The notes beneath the pieces were generated by a model. It made no database searches, had not been told where the DNA came from, and saw only the letters and a program-made list of their open reading frames with translations. From the IMG/VR virus record IMGVR_UViG_3300035670_009547, positions 1 to 33,677 of that record: 33,677 bases of DNA. One strand, 5' to 3'. Shown in pieces: positions 15,862 to 24,241 of this stretch. The DNA comes from a virus. The translations under genes were made by a program, and so were the position numbers. Every line of letters begins with the position of its first letter. Position 1 is the stretch's first letter.

Positions 15862-16593
15862 TTATATTTTTTTTGTTAGATTTAATGAAAAACTCGAATT
15901 ATCGTGAATTAAAAATGGTTCCGTACCAAATTTAGTTGTAATAACTCCATTTTCTAATTTATAGTAAGTTGCGTCTAATTCTGAAGTGGAAAAAAAGTAT
16001 TTTGAAATTTCATCTTTTTTAAGATTATTTTCTTTCACATTATAATATTGCCACACACCTTGGTCATCCCAAAAATCGATATTTGTTGAAAGACAAATTT
16101 CTTCTAACTTAAGAATAATCTCGTAAAATTTTTTAACTTTTGAAATCACGGCTCCTGAATTTACATAATGAAATTCTTTGGGTTCTAATGTGGTGTTAAA
16201 CCATTGGGAAACAGTATCAATATATGGCCAACAATTTTTTTCTGTCGAAATTATTATTTCCTCACCGCTCGAAATAAAATCCTCAAAAAGTTCAACAGAA
16301 CTTCTTGCAAATTTGGTATCACTATAATCTATGTGTAGTATATTATCATACTTACCAAGAATATTAGTCTCAATGAATTTTCTTAATCTAAAAATTTTTC
16401 CAAAAACTAAATCTTTTCGTTTACTATGACCGATATTAGGAATGTTACCGAAGTTAAATGGATCAAAGTCATCACTGAAATTAATATAAAAATCTTCAGA
16501 ATTTACATCGTAGGCAAATCTTTGTTTGCATTCTTCTTTAGATGGTTTGGAACAACCATTACAGTAATACGTCGTTATTATGGCATTCTTCAT
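15862..16593 (-). CDS. Glycosyltransferase, PLOD/collagen-type GT-A-like
   Basis: The protein has 243 residues starting MKNAIITTYYCNGCSKPSKEECKQRF, a cysteine-rich N-terminus. An acidic NILHIDYSDTKF segment fits the metal-binding site of GT-A enzymes. HYVNSGAVISK and IDFWDDQGVWQYYN match the 'NSG...DDQ' order of the lysyl-hydroxylase-associated glycosyltransferase domain, and FLIHDNSSF near the end supplies a late histidine. Its sister at 16590 shares this order. They overlap by four bases (ATGA), pointing to coupled translation and probably an old duplication. The sugar donor and acceptor cannot be told from sequence. Confidence 0.65.
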   Translation of the reverse strand: MKNAIITTYYCNGCSKPSKEECKQRFAYDVNSEDFYINFSDDFDPFNFGNIPNIGHSKRKDLVFGKIFRLRKFIETNILGKYDNILHIDYSDTKFARSSVELFEDFISSGEEIIISTEKNCWPYIDTVSQWFNTTLEPKEFHYVNSGAVISKVKKFYEIILKLEEICLSTNIDFWDDQGVWQYYNVKENNLKKDEISKYFFSTSELDATYYKLENGVITTKFGTEPFLIHDNSSFSLNLTKKI

Positions 16594-17327
16594 AATAAAT
16601 TTAGGTGTTGTGTAATTTTAGGACTACCGTAGTTCCAACCATTATCGTGAACAAAAATTGGTTGGGTGTTTGTGGGTTTATATAAAACCCTATTATCTTG
16701 CATTTTATACCAATCAACACCTGTTAGGTAAGTACTCACAAAAATATCTCGATTTGAATCCAAAACTATTTTGGGTTCAAACTCATTTACATAATAATAA
16801 GTAAAAACACCTTGATCACCACCGAACGATTTATATTCGAGTGGAAAAACATTTTCAATAACAGTATTCAACAACTTTATATAATTTGACTTGTCCGAAA
16901 TTTGTAATCCAGCATTCAAGAAATTTGAATTATTCTTGTCACTGTTGTTATATGAATTTGTTGGTGTCCAAGAACTAATATCGTTTGGATATTGATGTCG
17001 TTCAGCTGAAAACATAATTCCACTCTCTAATTTTATATTATCAATATTATCTAAACATACAACGTCAGATGTGTCAGAAAAAATATAAACGTCTGTAGGA
17101 AGTTCCTCAATTTTGTCTTTCAATAAATAAATTCTATACAACAAAAATTCGTATTGATATCCAAATTTATTCTCGAATTCTTTTTCTAAATCTATAAAAT
17201 TATTTCTGTTGAAATGTATATTATGAAAATTTACAGGGTCATTATTCTTTATGAAACTTTTATATAAAACTGAATCAAAAACATTTGATCCGTCAGAATA
17301 AGACCAAGTAACACTAACAAGCTTCAT
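16590..17327 (-). CDS. Glycosyltransferase, PLOD/collagen-type GT-A-like, sister of the next gene
   Basis: The protein has 245 residues. VYIFSDTSDVVCL is the expected acidic (DxxD) strand end that binds the nucleotide-sugar metal. FLNAGLQISDK and SFGGDQGVFTYYYV match the 'NAG...GDQ' acceptor-site block. The late PIFVHDNGWNYG segment matches the terminal His-x-Asn/Gly block of the PLOD-type family. It directly follows the GT25 gene (stop and start abut) and precedes a paralogue by ATGA overlap. It is probably cytoplasmic, with no signal peptide. The acceptor is unknown. Confidence 0.7.
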   Translation of the reverse strand: MKLVSVTWSYSDGSNVFDSVLYKSFIKNNDPVNFHNIHFNRNNFIDLEKEFENKFGYQYEFLLYRIYLLKDKIEELPTDVYIFSDTSDVVCLDNIDNIKLESGIMFSAERHQYPNDISSWTPTNSYNNSDKNNSNFLNAGLQISDKSNYIKLLNTVIENVFPLEYKSFGGDQGVFTYYYVNEFEPKIVLDSNRDIFVSTYLTGVDWYKMQDNRVLYKPTNTQPIFVHDNGWNYGSPKITQHLNLL

Positions 17328-18038
17328 TTATTTTACAGGATGTGAATTACTTATATACTCTTCCAATTGACTTACGTGACCCCATAAATCACTGTAAGAT
17401 GTGAATTGAGTGGATAATGATTTTTCATAAGTCAAACCTTTGTAGAAGGTTGGTAAGATATTCAAAGGTTGATCTAATTTATAAAAGTCAAAACTGTTCG
17501 GGTCAGATACTACCTCTTTACCATAAACCGCTAAGGTCAATAATTCGTCAGGTAACAAATTATTATGATTATCGTGAGGATACACCGGATAAGTCTCCAA
17601 TAAATGCTTCGCAAAATCTTTTTTTATCAAGTAAGATTGGGCGTGGGATGCCGATGACACTACGTAACATTTGTTCTTATATAACAATGGATCTCTTCTA
17701 TTTCTACATCCGAGCCAAAAAACATCCCAATCAGTGTTATTTATATTATCGAAAATCTCGTCAGATTCATCTATCAGTAAATCTAAAAACATACAATCGT
17801 CTTCTAATACTAATAAAACTTCATGATCTGAATCGACTAATTTTTGATATAACTCAAAGTGACTTCTTTTACAATTCACAGTAGCTGTGGGTGTGTTATT
17901 TACAGCACTAAATCTTTCAACACCTTCGATTTTAAATTTTGTAAATTGATTTTCCAAAATCTCTTTACGATCAACTCTTTTGTCCAAATTGATGTAATAA
18001 CCTATATCAGCAATCTTTTTTCCGTTGAACGTTACCAT
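17328..18038 (-). CDS. GT25-family glycosyltransferase
   Basis: The protein has 236 residues. GYYINLDKRVDRKE at the N-terminus is the GT25 signature (INLDxRxDR), NCKRSHFELYQ matches the conserved CxxSHxxL region, and VLLVLEDDCMFLDL gives the ED(D) metal-binding motif. LPDELLTLA further on fits the late GT25 acidic block. GT25 enzymes include LPS galactosyltransferases in bacteria and collagen galactosyltransferases in animals. It lies second in the minus cassette, two bases after the GlcNAc-type gene. Confidence 0.87.
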   Translation of the reverse strand: MVTFNGKKIADIGYYINLDKRVDRKEILENQFTKFKIEGVERFSAVNNTPTATVNCKRSHFELYQKLVDSDHEVLLVLEDDCMFLDLLIDESDEIFDNINNTDWDVFWLGCRNRRDPLLYKNKCYVVSSASHAQSYLIKKDFAKHLLETYPVYPHDNHNNLLPDELLTLAVYGKEVVSDPNSFDFYKLDQPLNILPTFYKGLTYEKSLSTQFTSYSDLWGHVSQLEEYISNSHPVK

Positions 18039-18040
18039 AA

Positions 18041-19288
18041 TTATAAATTACCCGTAATTCTCTCACACCATCCCTTAGATGTTGAGTATGGCCATACAAC
18101 CCAATAAGTTGGTTTTGTTTCGGTTTGGAATTCTCTCCACACTTTACCGTATCCATCAGGATCATTCATGAGTCGGTCAATTTCTGACTTATCAGCGTCT
18201 TTTCTAAATAAAGTTTCATCGTTGGGTCCATGGAAAGCTACCACCCAAAATTCGTAATCTTTTTCAGGAACCGAGCTGTAATTGATGTCAATACAATGTT
18301 TAAAAACAGAAGCAAAATTCTTTTTCCATTCTTCTTCAGTTTCGTAATTATATGGATTTGGTGGATAATGTTTATCCAAGGTGTATTGTTGGACTGCTCT
18401 TTTCTCAAACAGAATACCCGCATATTTTTCATAATCCCTGAGACTTCTTTCAGTACCAAAACCAAAAGGACCATCGTGACCTTCTTGTTCCAAACCATCC
18501 ATACCGAAGAGTTTTCTGTTCGCTAAGTGAGATTTATTATTTCTATCAACCCATTTAGTATCATCATCCCACTGTTTAGTACGACCTTTACGGGTATATT
18601 CATGCCATATTAGGACCTTATGAGGGTGAAATAAATCATATCCCCAAGTATATGCTCTTGCCGATATTGAAATCTCTTCACCATGAAAATAATATTCGGG
18701 ATTATGTTGTACTTCAGTACTGAACTGACCAAGAGTGAACGCGTAATGAGCTGAATAAAATCTCGCGGGAACAGGTTGTTTCATATCCTTCCAACCTGGT
18801 ATGGTTTCAGGTAAGAAAAATACCGCACCCTCTGGAATAAATCTGTCAAATACCATTCTCCATGGTTCTTGTACTCTACCTTGTGGATCATTATCAGGGT
18901 CAAATGATGAAACATATCCAGTTAATAAGGGTTTCTTGTACCCTTTTTTCTGAAGTTGTTTCACCATCTTAATCATTTCATCATCCCAATTTGGTGCAAA
19001 TCTCATGTGAGAGTCAATTTGTAGGGTGTATTCTTCACCATCATATAATTGTTGAACCAAATTTCTTGCCCAACAAACACCTTCAGCCTCTTGATATGGA
19101 ATGTTCAGGATTCTAAATCTACTATCATTTTCAAACTGAGATAAGTCATCAAATTTGTCATCAGGACTAAATTGTCTAGCAATACCGATTCTAAGATTTT
19201 TAGGTCTTTTGGCGTTTTCGATCATGTTTTGGATTGTCGGAATCAATTGAGGATCCCTGTACGATGCAATTTGTACAAAAATTTTCAT
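18041..19288 (-). CDS. GlcNAc-transferase family glycosyltransferase (Skp1-type)
   Basis: The protein has 415 residues starting IFVQIASYRDPQL, the hallmark of the family typified by the protist Skp1 hydroxyproline GlcNAc-transferase. EEYTLQIDSHMRF carries the DxH/DxD-like metal site. YYFHGEEISISARAYTWGYD and PHKVLIWHEYTR are the conserved C-terminal blocks. In eukaryotes such enzymes attach GlcNAc to hydroxyproline; in phages and bacteria the acceptor is unknown. It opens the minus glycosylation cassette, behind the terminator at 19313. No TATTTAT box precedes it. Confidence 0.82.
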   Translation of the reverse strand: MKIFVQIASYRDPQLIPTIQNMIENAKRPKNLRIGIARQFSPDDKFDDLSQFENDSRFRILNIPYQEAEGVCWARNLVQQLYDGEEYTLQIDSHMRFAPNWDDEMIKMVKQLQKKGYKKPLLTGYVSSFDPDNDPQGRVQEPWRMVFDRFIPEGAVFFLPETIPGWKDMKQPVPARFYSAHYAFTLGQFSTEVQHNPEYYFHGEEISISARAYTWGYDLFHPHKVLIWHEYTRKGRTKQWDDDTKWVDRNNKSHLANRKLFGMDGLEQEGHDGPFGFGTERSLRDYEKYAGILFEKRAVQQYTLDKHYPPNPYNYETEEEWKKNFASVFKHCIDINYSSVPEKDYEFWVVAFHGPNDETLFRKDADKSEIDRLMNDPDGYGKVWREFQTETKPTYWVVWPYSTSKGWCERITGNL

Positions 19289-19302
19289 ACTATTTTTTTC
19301 CT

Positions 19303-19336
19303 TAAAATAAAAAACCCTCCGAAAAAGTAGAGGGTT
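19303..19336 (-). terminator. Intrinsic terminator after the tail-fibre block
   Basis: A 7-bp stem AACCCTC/GAGGGTT (19330-19336 with 19313-19319) with a 10-base loop runs straight into a T-rich tract (TTTTATTTT) on the minus strand. It lies between the end of the 213-aa fibre gene and the start of the glycosyltransferase cassette, so it separates a late structural transcript from the cassette. Confidence 0.8.
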
Positions 19337-19356
19337 ATGATATCAATTTTATTATT

Positions 19357-19998
19357 TTAGAATATTTTATTCAGCACACACAAGTCTGAATAAACATAAT
19401 TATCAACATCAGGGGTACTAAATTCGATTGTTACATCCAATGTGTTCGATGAGGTGGTATCGAATGTTGTGTTATTCACATTTTGAAATGCCTCACCATA
19501 AACAGACCCATTTGCAGCTTTTACTACTTGGAAGTTTCCATGTGTGGATATGGATGCGACGCCTGCGGAACCAATTGATCTAATTGTAAAATACACACTC
19601 ATAAACCAATTATCGTTGACCGCACTTGGTGTAAATGTTGCACTTTGTGCTAAGATCACTGAACCTGTTTTGAGTCTAATTGTAATATCATCATTGGTTG
19701 TATTAGCAATTCCACCCATGATAAGTTGAAAACTATCACCCACAGAAAATCCATTTGCCGGTACTGATAATGTTCCCACACCACCGTTTATTATTGAAGT
19801 TTCTGTCGTTGCTGTTGCTGACTCACTATTTGCCGTCATCGAAAATATCCCATACACAACAGGATAGGGATTCAATCCCGTAGAATTTACTTTATAAGTT
19901 GTACCGTCTTGAGCGACAGCAAATTCAGCATTAGGCGATAAATAACCTAGTGTTGATCCCGAAATATCAGGTAGTTGGGATATGGGTAGATTTGGCAT
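19357..19998 (-). CDS. Tail-fibre-associated structural protein
   Basis: The protein has 213 residues. It starts LPISQLPDISGSTL and continues YLSPNAEFAVAQDGTTYKV, the style of N-terminal attachment segments in phage fibre proteins. The rest is Ser/Thr/Asn-rich beta sequence ending in EFSTPDVDNYVYSDLCVLNKIF. It is the last gene of the minus fibre block. A TATTTAT box lies 8 bases before its ATG, formed partly by the preceding gene's stop region, and the terminator at 19303 follows it. Confidence 0.65.
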   Translation of the reverse strand: MPNLPISQLPDISGSTLGYLSPNAEFAVAQDGTTYKVNSTGLNPYPVVYGIFSMTANSESATATTETSIINGGVGTLSVPANGFSVGDSFQLIMGGIANTTNDDITIRLKTGSVILAQSATFTPSAVNDNWFMSVYFTIRSIGSAGVASISTHGNFQVVKAANGSVYGEAFQNVNNTTFDTTSSNTLDVTIEFSTPDVDNYVYSDLCVLNKIF

Positions 19999-20006
19999 TT
20001 TATTTT

Positions 20007-20013
20007 ATAAATA
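20007..20013 (-). promoter_or_regulatory. TATTTAT late-promoter candidate for the 213-aa fibre gene
   Basis: The motif reads TATTTATA directly after the upstream stop codon, 8 bases before the ATG at 19998. Confidence 0.5.
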
Positions 20014-21936
20014 TTAGAGTCCGTATTTGGATTTATCGGCATTGAAATTTTGTAAAACTTGAGGTGCCGTCAATGGTGTGTTATATATTCTTATAATACT
20101 AACAGTGCCTTTGAATGGAACTTGTAATCCACCTGTACCTTGAGCAACTCTACCCGCAATACCTACAGGACTTGTGTTACTTACTTGTCCCACACCAACT
20201 AAACTAGTTGAACCACCCGAAACACCGTTATTATAAACTGTGAGGGTTCCAGCGACAAAATCAAATACCGCAACAATCTGTCTCCATGTGTTTACAGGGA
20301 AACCAGAAACTGAAACGTTACGGAAACCTGGACCTGTACCATCAAAAACAGCAACTAACATACTACTACCTCCTTCATTAAATCTGATGGTATAAGGGTA
20401 CCTTGATTCATTATTCAAATTCCACTTTTCCAACAATTCCGCCTCACCTGAGTTTGGTTGACCATTTGAAGGATTAAACCATACTTCGACACTATATTGT
20501 TGAGTATTTGTAAAATTCGTGACACCATTCACACTTGGTATTCTACCATATGAAGAACTACCATTAAATGTGAATCCACTCAATACATTATATGTAGGAC
20601 TTCCCGACAAAGTTGCATCAGTTGAACCAATAAAGGAATCCCAAACGGTTCCTGAACCAATATAACTTTCAGGAGAAACATAGAATTGTAAATTATTTGT
20701 CACAATCGCAGGTGTTGATGACGGTGTTGGTGTGTTTGTTGGGGTTTCAGTTGGAGTCTGAGTTGGTGTATTTGTTGCCGTTACCGTTTGTGTCGGTGTT
20801 TGAGTAGGCGTTGTTGTTGGAGTTGGGCTCGGTGTGGGTGTTCCGAATTCAATAATAATGTTGGATAAATCTTCTTGTTGTAGTAAACTAAGGTTTTCTT
20901 GTAATAAAAAATTCCCTTCGGTTATTGATGGTGTTGGAGTCTGAGTTAAGGTTTCCGTTATTGTAGGTGTTGGAGTCATCGTAGGACTCTCTGTAGGTGT
21001 CTGAGTAACCGTTTCTGTGGGAGTTACTGTCGGAGTAAGAGTAGATGTTGGTGTCGGAGTTTCAGTTAGAGTAGGTGTTGGAGTAAGGGTTGGTGTTTCA
21101 GAAATTGTTGGCGTTGGAGTTTGAGTCGGTGTTTCCGAAATGCTTGGAGTAGGCGTGAGTGAAGACGTTACCGTTGGTGTCACCGATGGTGTTTGAGTTG
21201 GAGTTTCTGTCAAAGTTGGACTGGGTGTCACCGTAGGAGTCAAAGTTGATGTTGGTGTGACGCTCGGTGTAGGACTGTCAGTGATGGTAGGTGTAGGTGT
21301 TAATGTCGGAGTCGAAGTTGGAGTCTGAGTAGGTGTATCTGTTACGGTAGGAGTTGGCGTTGGAGTTGCAGAGGCAAAAATTGGTGTAGCATTTAGTACA
21401 ACACCTGCCGGAGAAACATTTGAAAAAGTGAAGTTTGTGGTTCTTTGAATTTCATTAAAATTACTACCACTGAGAACGCTTTGAGTATATCCTGTGGTTG
21501 TACCTGAACTAATTGAGAAGTTGTTGACAATATATTCACTAATTCCCCCATCAAATTTCAATTCTTGAGTCAATATAAATTCAATGTCTCGTGGGGTTAA
21601 TTGATCTACTGAGACCTCATAATCAATTATTACTGAACCCGGTCCGATGTAGGTAAGTACCGTTCCCGAATCTGGTGTCTGACTTGGTGTCATAGTTACA
21701 GTCGGTGTTGGGGTTTGACTTGGTAGTGGTGAGAATACTAGTAATTCACAAGTGACGCTTGTTGCTGAAAAATATATAAAATAAGTTCCTTGAGGGTCAC
21801 CATCAGGTGGAGAATATGTAAATGGTATTGTTTGCTCACCCAAATTTATAACCGACCCATTTAGCCTTTTATAGTAAACCAATCCCGTCTGACCGTTGAA
21901 GTTATTACTTTCGATTATTATACCTGTCTGACTCAT
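20014..21936 (-). CDS. Mucin-like tail fibre with Thr-Pro stalk and LamG-like lectin domain
   Basis: The protein has 640 residues from the ATG at 21936, one base after the previous stop. An alternative start at 21963 overlaps the previous gene and is less likely. Residues 1-190 are beta-rich with a short Thr-Pro patch at 72-90. Residues 191-340 and 366-410 are Thr-Pro-Ser repeats, split by a unique [18 protein letters not shown] segment. Residues ~415-640 are a LamG/concanavalin-like jellyroll ([48 protein letters not shown]), a fold that commonly binds glycans. This looks like a host-contacting adhesin on a stiff stalk. Confidence 0.8.
   Translation of the reverse strand: MSQTGIIIESNNFNGQTGLVYYKRLNGSVINLGEQTIPFTYSPPDGDPQGTYFIYFSATSVTCELLVFSPLPSQTPTPTVTMTPSQTPDSGTVLTYIGPGSVIIDYEVSVDQLTPRDIEFILTQELKFDGGISEYIVNNFSISSGTTTGYTQSVLSGSNFNEIQRTTNFTFSNVSPAGVVLNATPIFASATPTPTPTVTDTPTQTPTSTPTLTPTPTITDSPTPSVTPTSTLTPTVTPSPTLTETPTQTPSVTPTVTSSLTPTPSISETPTQTPTPTISETPTLTPTPTLTETPTPTSTLTPTVTPTETVTQTPTESPTMTPTPTITETLTQTPTPSITEGNFLLQENLSLLQQEDLSNIIIEFGTPTPSPTPTTTPTQTPTQTVTATNTPTQTPTETPTNTPTPSSTPAIVTNNLQFYVSPESYIGSGTVWDSFIGSTDATLSGSPTYNVLSGFTFNGSSSYGRIPSVNGVTNFTNTQQYSVEVWFNPSNGQPNSGEAELLEKWNLNNESRYPYTIRFNEGGSSMLVAVFDGTGPGFRNVSVSGFPVNTWRQIVAVFDFVAGTLTVYNNGVSGGSTSLVGVGQVSNTSPVGIAGRVAQGTGGLQVPFKGTVSIIRIYNTPLTAPQVLQNFNADKSKYGL
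20707..20841 (-). repeat. Thr-Pro repeat tract in the 640-aa fibre gene (C-terminal stalk)
   Basis: This tract encodes residues 366-410, a degenerate hexamer of Thr and Pro codons with Ser, Gln, Glu and Asn variants. Confidence 0.85.
20917..21366 (-). repeat. Long Thr-Pro repeat tract in the 640-aa fibre gene (main stalk)
   Basis: This 450-base tract encodes residues 191-340. The unit is about 6 bases with drifting third positions, so it is a protein-level rather than an exact DNA repeat. Confidence 0.88.
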
Positions 21937-21937
21937 C

Positions 21938-24241
21938 TTATTGGAAACTATTAAAATCAACACTTAGGACATCACCATCTTGTCTACTAAAATCAAACGT
22001 TTGGGTTACATCACTACCACTTGGATTCGCTCCACTTGTCACAACACCCAATACAAACCCATTTTTCTTTACGGTAATTTCTGTTCTATATCCTGCAGCA
22101 CCAACACCACCTTGCGGAACCATTGCAGTAACCTCAATAGCACCTCTCACACAACTATCAGAATTTCCCAAATCACCCGCGACACTAACAGTAGTACTCA
22201 AAGAAGATTTAGCAACCGAACCAGTATTTGTTGTAATGACAGAACCATTCCAATATCCTACAACTGCCGATCCTCTTGAATATGACACAGGATCTGGTCC
22301 ATCAAGTACGTCAGATGATAACCCTGTCTCGACAACTTGTTCACAACACTCACATTCAGGATTTATATAACCATTCAATGGTGTAACGTTCAAAGCACAA
22401 ACCGTAAATGCGTAGTATGGGTTTGTGTTTAATATTGTTACAGTTCCATCACAATTAGTAATTGTATATGTTTCAGATTGCATCGAATATAAATTATACG
22501 TAGAACAACATGGTGGAGTTGCCGACGGGGTAGGTGTATTCGTTGGTGTTTGTGTTGGCGTAAAATCAGGTGTAGAACTTGGTGTAACAGTTGGAGTTAC
22601 AGTTGGTGTCACGGTAGGTGTAGAAGTCGGAGTCGGAGTTGGGGTTTCAGACACCGCAAAAACACAATTACAATCTTCACCCTCAACAATTTGTAAATTA
22701 CAGTCCAAACCATTAGGTGAGAAAGTGATTGAATTAGGGATGGCACATATTACAATTCCTGTTGAGGTTCGACTCAATACCAAAGTTTGTTGGTTGAACC
22801 CACAATCCAAATAATTCAATGTAAAACCAGTACATTCTCCTATTGGGATGACACTTATAGTATGGGTTCTACAACAATCCTCTGGTAGACCCGTTGAAGA
22901 TGGTGTTATTGTAGGTGTGACAGATAATGTAGGTGTTTGACTTGGTGTCAAACCTGGCGTATTACTCGGTTCTGGTGTTGATGTTATTGTTGGTGTTGGT
23001 GTCGGAGTACTACTGACTGATGGGCAATCCACCAATCCACCTAACCAATACTGATTACCACCTATTGTAACATATTTGTCGGCACTTCTTCCACTAACTA
23101 AGTGGATTTGTGTATTACCAGTGTCGGAAAAACATGTTGTTTGACCGGTATATGGTGAAATGTTTAGTTCGTTGACAATCTCATTGATCGGAATGTAGTA
23201 TCCTTGATATGTTGATGCAGCAAACGCTTGACCAACAATTTTTCTTTGACCACCAAATTCTGCAGCAACCGCCGATCCTGAATCTCCCGGATAAATCGGG
23301 TAAGGACAAATATTTCCGACGGGTGTTGTTGTTGCAGAAGCAACAAACTGTGTAATACCATTGAATGTTAGTAATTGTCCAACACCCTGTTTTGGATACC
23401 CGAAAACTAACTGTGTTGTGTTGGTCAAAGACACAATCAATTTCATATCCCCCTCACCTTTAGCACCAGTAGTTCTTCCTGAGGAATAGAGATACTTGTT
23501 GTAAGGAACAATGGAGTTCAAATCTGAAACTGAGGCAAAATCCATGGGAGAAGTCCATCCAGTCATACCCACTTGTTTGTATGATTCGGTTGATGAAATA
23601 TCGCCCGAACCAAGAGTAAACAATGCGGTATCTACTTTGTTTGTACTTGTCGTACTCAGTGGAACATATTTTTTTACAATACCAACACTATTCTGAGAAC
23701 CATAAAATCCCGCTTCCCATCCTGGTTGGATAACCACGTCATTCACCACATTTGTAATTGGGGTGGGTAGGGTTTTCTGATTATTATAAAAGGCATCATC
23801 GATGATAACGTGAGCATTTGTTACACCACAAACTGAATTAGTGTCATTATCAACGGCAACAAAACCAAACGTACCAACACTGTTACTCATACTGGTGACA
23901 TTGGTCAATGAAATACCTCCTTGGACGGGTCGGAATATTCCCCTGTTTGGTGGTGGAACTGTTTGCCAAGTGTAGAAGTCATTTGGACAATCCGCAACCA
24001 TCGTAGGGATTTCGAATTCCACAACATCAGTTATAAACTCAGTATCGTCAATTGTAAGTTTTTTTGGTATAAGTTCGTTTTCAGGAATTTCAGATAATAG
24101 TTTTTTTTCCAAAACTCCAAATACCAATCCAATATCATCTGTGAGAACACCACCCACAGTTTTACGACCATAACCAACCATCACCACATTATCTGAGGTG
24201 GAGTCAAATAATTCTTGAGTAATCTCGTTTAGATGTCGCAT
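21938..24241 (-). CDS. Trypsin-like serine protease domain in a tail-fibre protein with Thr-Pro linkers
   Basis: The protein has 767 residues. Residues ~105-360 are a trypsin-fold protease: GVTNAHVI (H144), KVDTALFTL (D204) and YPGDSGSAV (S321) place a His-Asp-Ser triad at the usual spacing, with VGQAFAAS following. Residues 410-450 and 531-577 are Thr-Pro linkers separating a small Cys-rich module (DCCRTH... to CNC). The remaining C-terminal ~190 residues are beta-rich with further cysteines (CECCE) and end in a VDFNSFQ-type strand. Possible roles are self-cleavage during fibre maturation or cutting host surface proteins. A TATTTAT box lies 18 bases before its ATG, inside the end of the preceding gene. 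Confidence 0.85.
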   Translation of the reverse strand: MRHLNEITQELFDSTSDNVVMVGYGRKTVGGVLTDDIGLVFGVLEKKLLSEIPENELIPKKLTIDDTEFITDVVEFEIPTMVADCPNDFYTWQTVPPPNRGIFRPVQGGISLTNVTSMSNSVGTFGFVAVDNDTNSVCGVTNAHVIIDDAFYNNQKTLPTPITNVVNDVVIQPGWEAGFYGSQNSVGIVKKYVPLSTTSTNKVDTALFTLGSGDISSTESYKQVGMTGWTSPMDFASVSDLNSIVPYNKYLYSSGRTTGAKGEGDMKLIVSLTNTTQLVFGYPKQGVGQLLTFNGITQFVASATTTPVGNICPYPIYPGDSGSAVAAEFGGQRKIVGQAFAASTYQGYYIPINEIVNELNISPYTGQTTCFSDTGNTQIHLVSGRSADKYVTIGGNQYWLGGLVDCPSVSSTPTPTPTITSTPEPSNTPGLTPSQTPTLSVTPTITPSSTGLPEDCCRTHTISVIPIGECTGFTLNYLDCGFNQQTLVLSRTSTGIVICAIPNSITFSPNGLDCNLQIVEGEDCNCVFAVSETPTPTPTSTPTVTPTVTPTVTPSSTPDFTPTQTPTNTPTPSATPPCCSTYNLYSMQSETYTITNCDGTVTILNTNPYYAFTVCALNVTPLNGYINPECECCEQVVETGLSSDVLDGPDPVSYSRGSAVVGYWNGSVITTNTGSVAKSSLSTTVSVAGDLGNSDSCVRGAIEVTAMVPQGGVGAAGYRTEITVKKNGFVLGVVTSGANPSGSDVTQTFDFSRQDGDVLSVDFNSFQ
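22511..22651 (-). repeat. Thr-Pro linker in the protease-fibre gene (distal)
   Basis: This tract encodes residues 531-577, including a triple TPTV-type run. It is the same repeat type as the 640-aa fibre stalk. Confidence 0.85.
22892..23014 (-). repeat. Thr-Pro linker in the protease-fibre gene (after the protease domain)
   Basis: This tract encodes residues 410-450 directly after the protease domain, connecting it to a cysteine-rich module. Confidence 0.85.

Noticed and set aside
17738-17744. TATTTAT inside the GT25 gene (also 17123-17129 and 19938-19944)
   Set aside because: These copies lie inside coding sequence with no gene start just downstream in the matching orientation; they are expected by chance in AT-rich DNA.
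17417-17884. A 155-aa plus-strand ORF across the GT25 gene
   Set aside because: It lies wholly inside a minus gene with clear GT25 motifs, has low-complexity sequence and no family pattern.
22425-22814. A plus-strand ORF rich in Gly-Val repeats (GVGVGV style)
   Set aside because: It is the complement of the Thr-Pro linker of the protease-fibre gene, so the repeat is a shadow of the real minus-strand coding.
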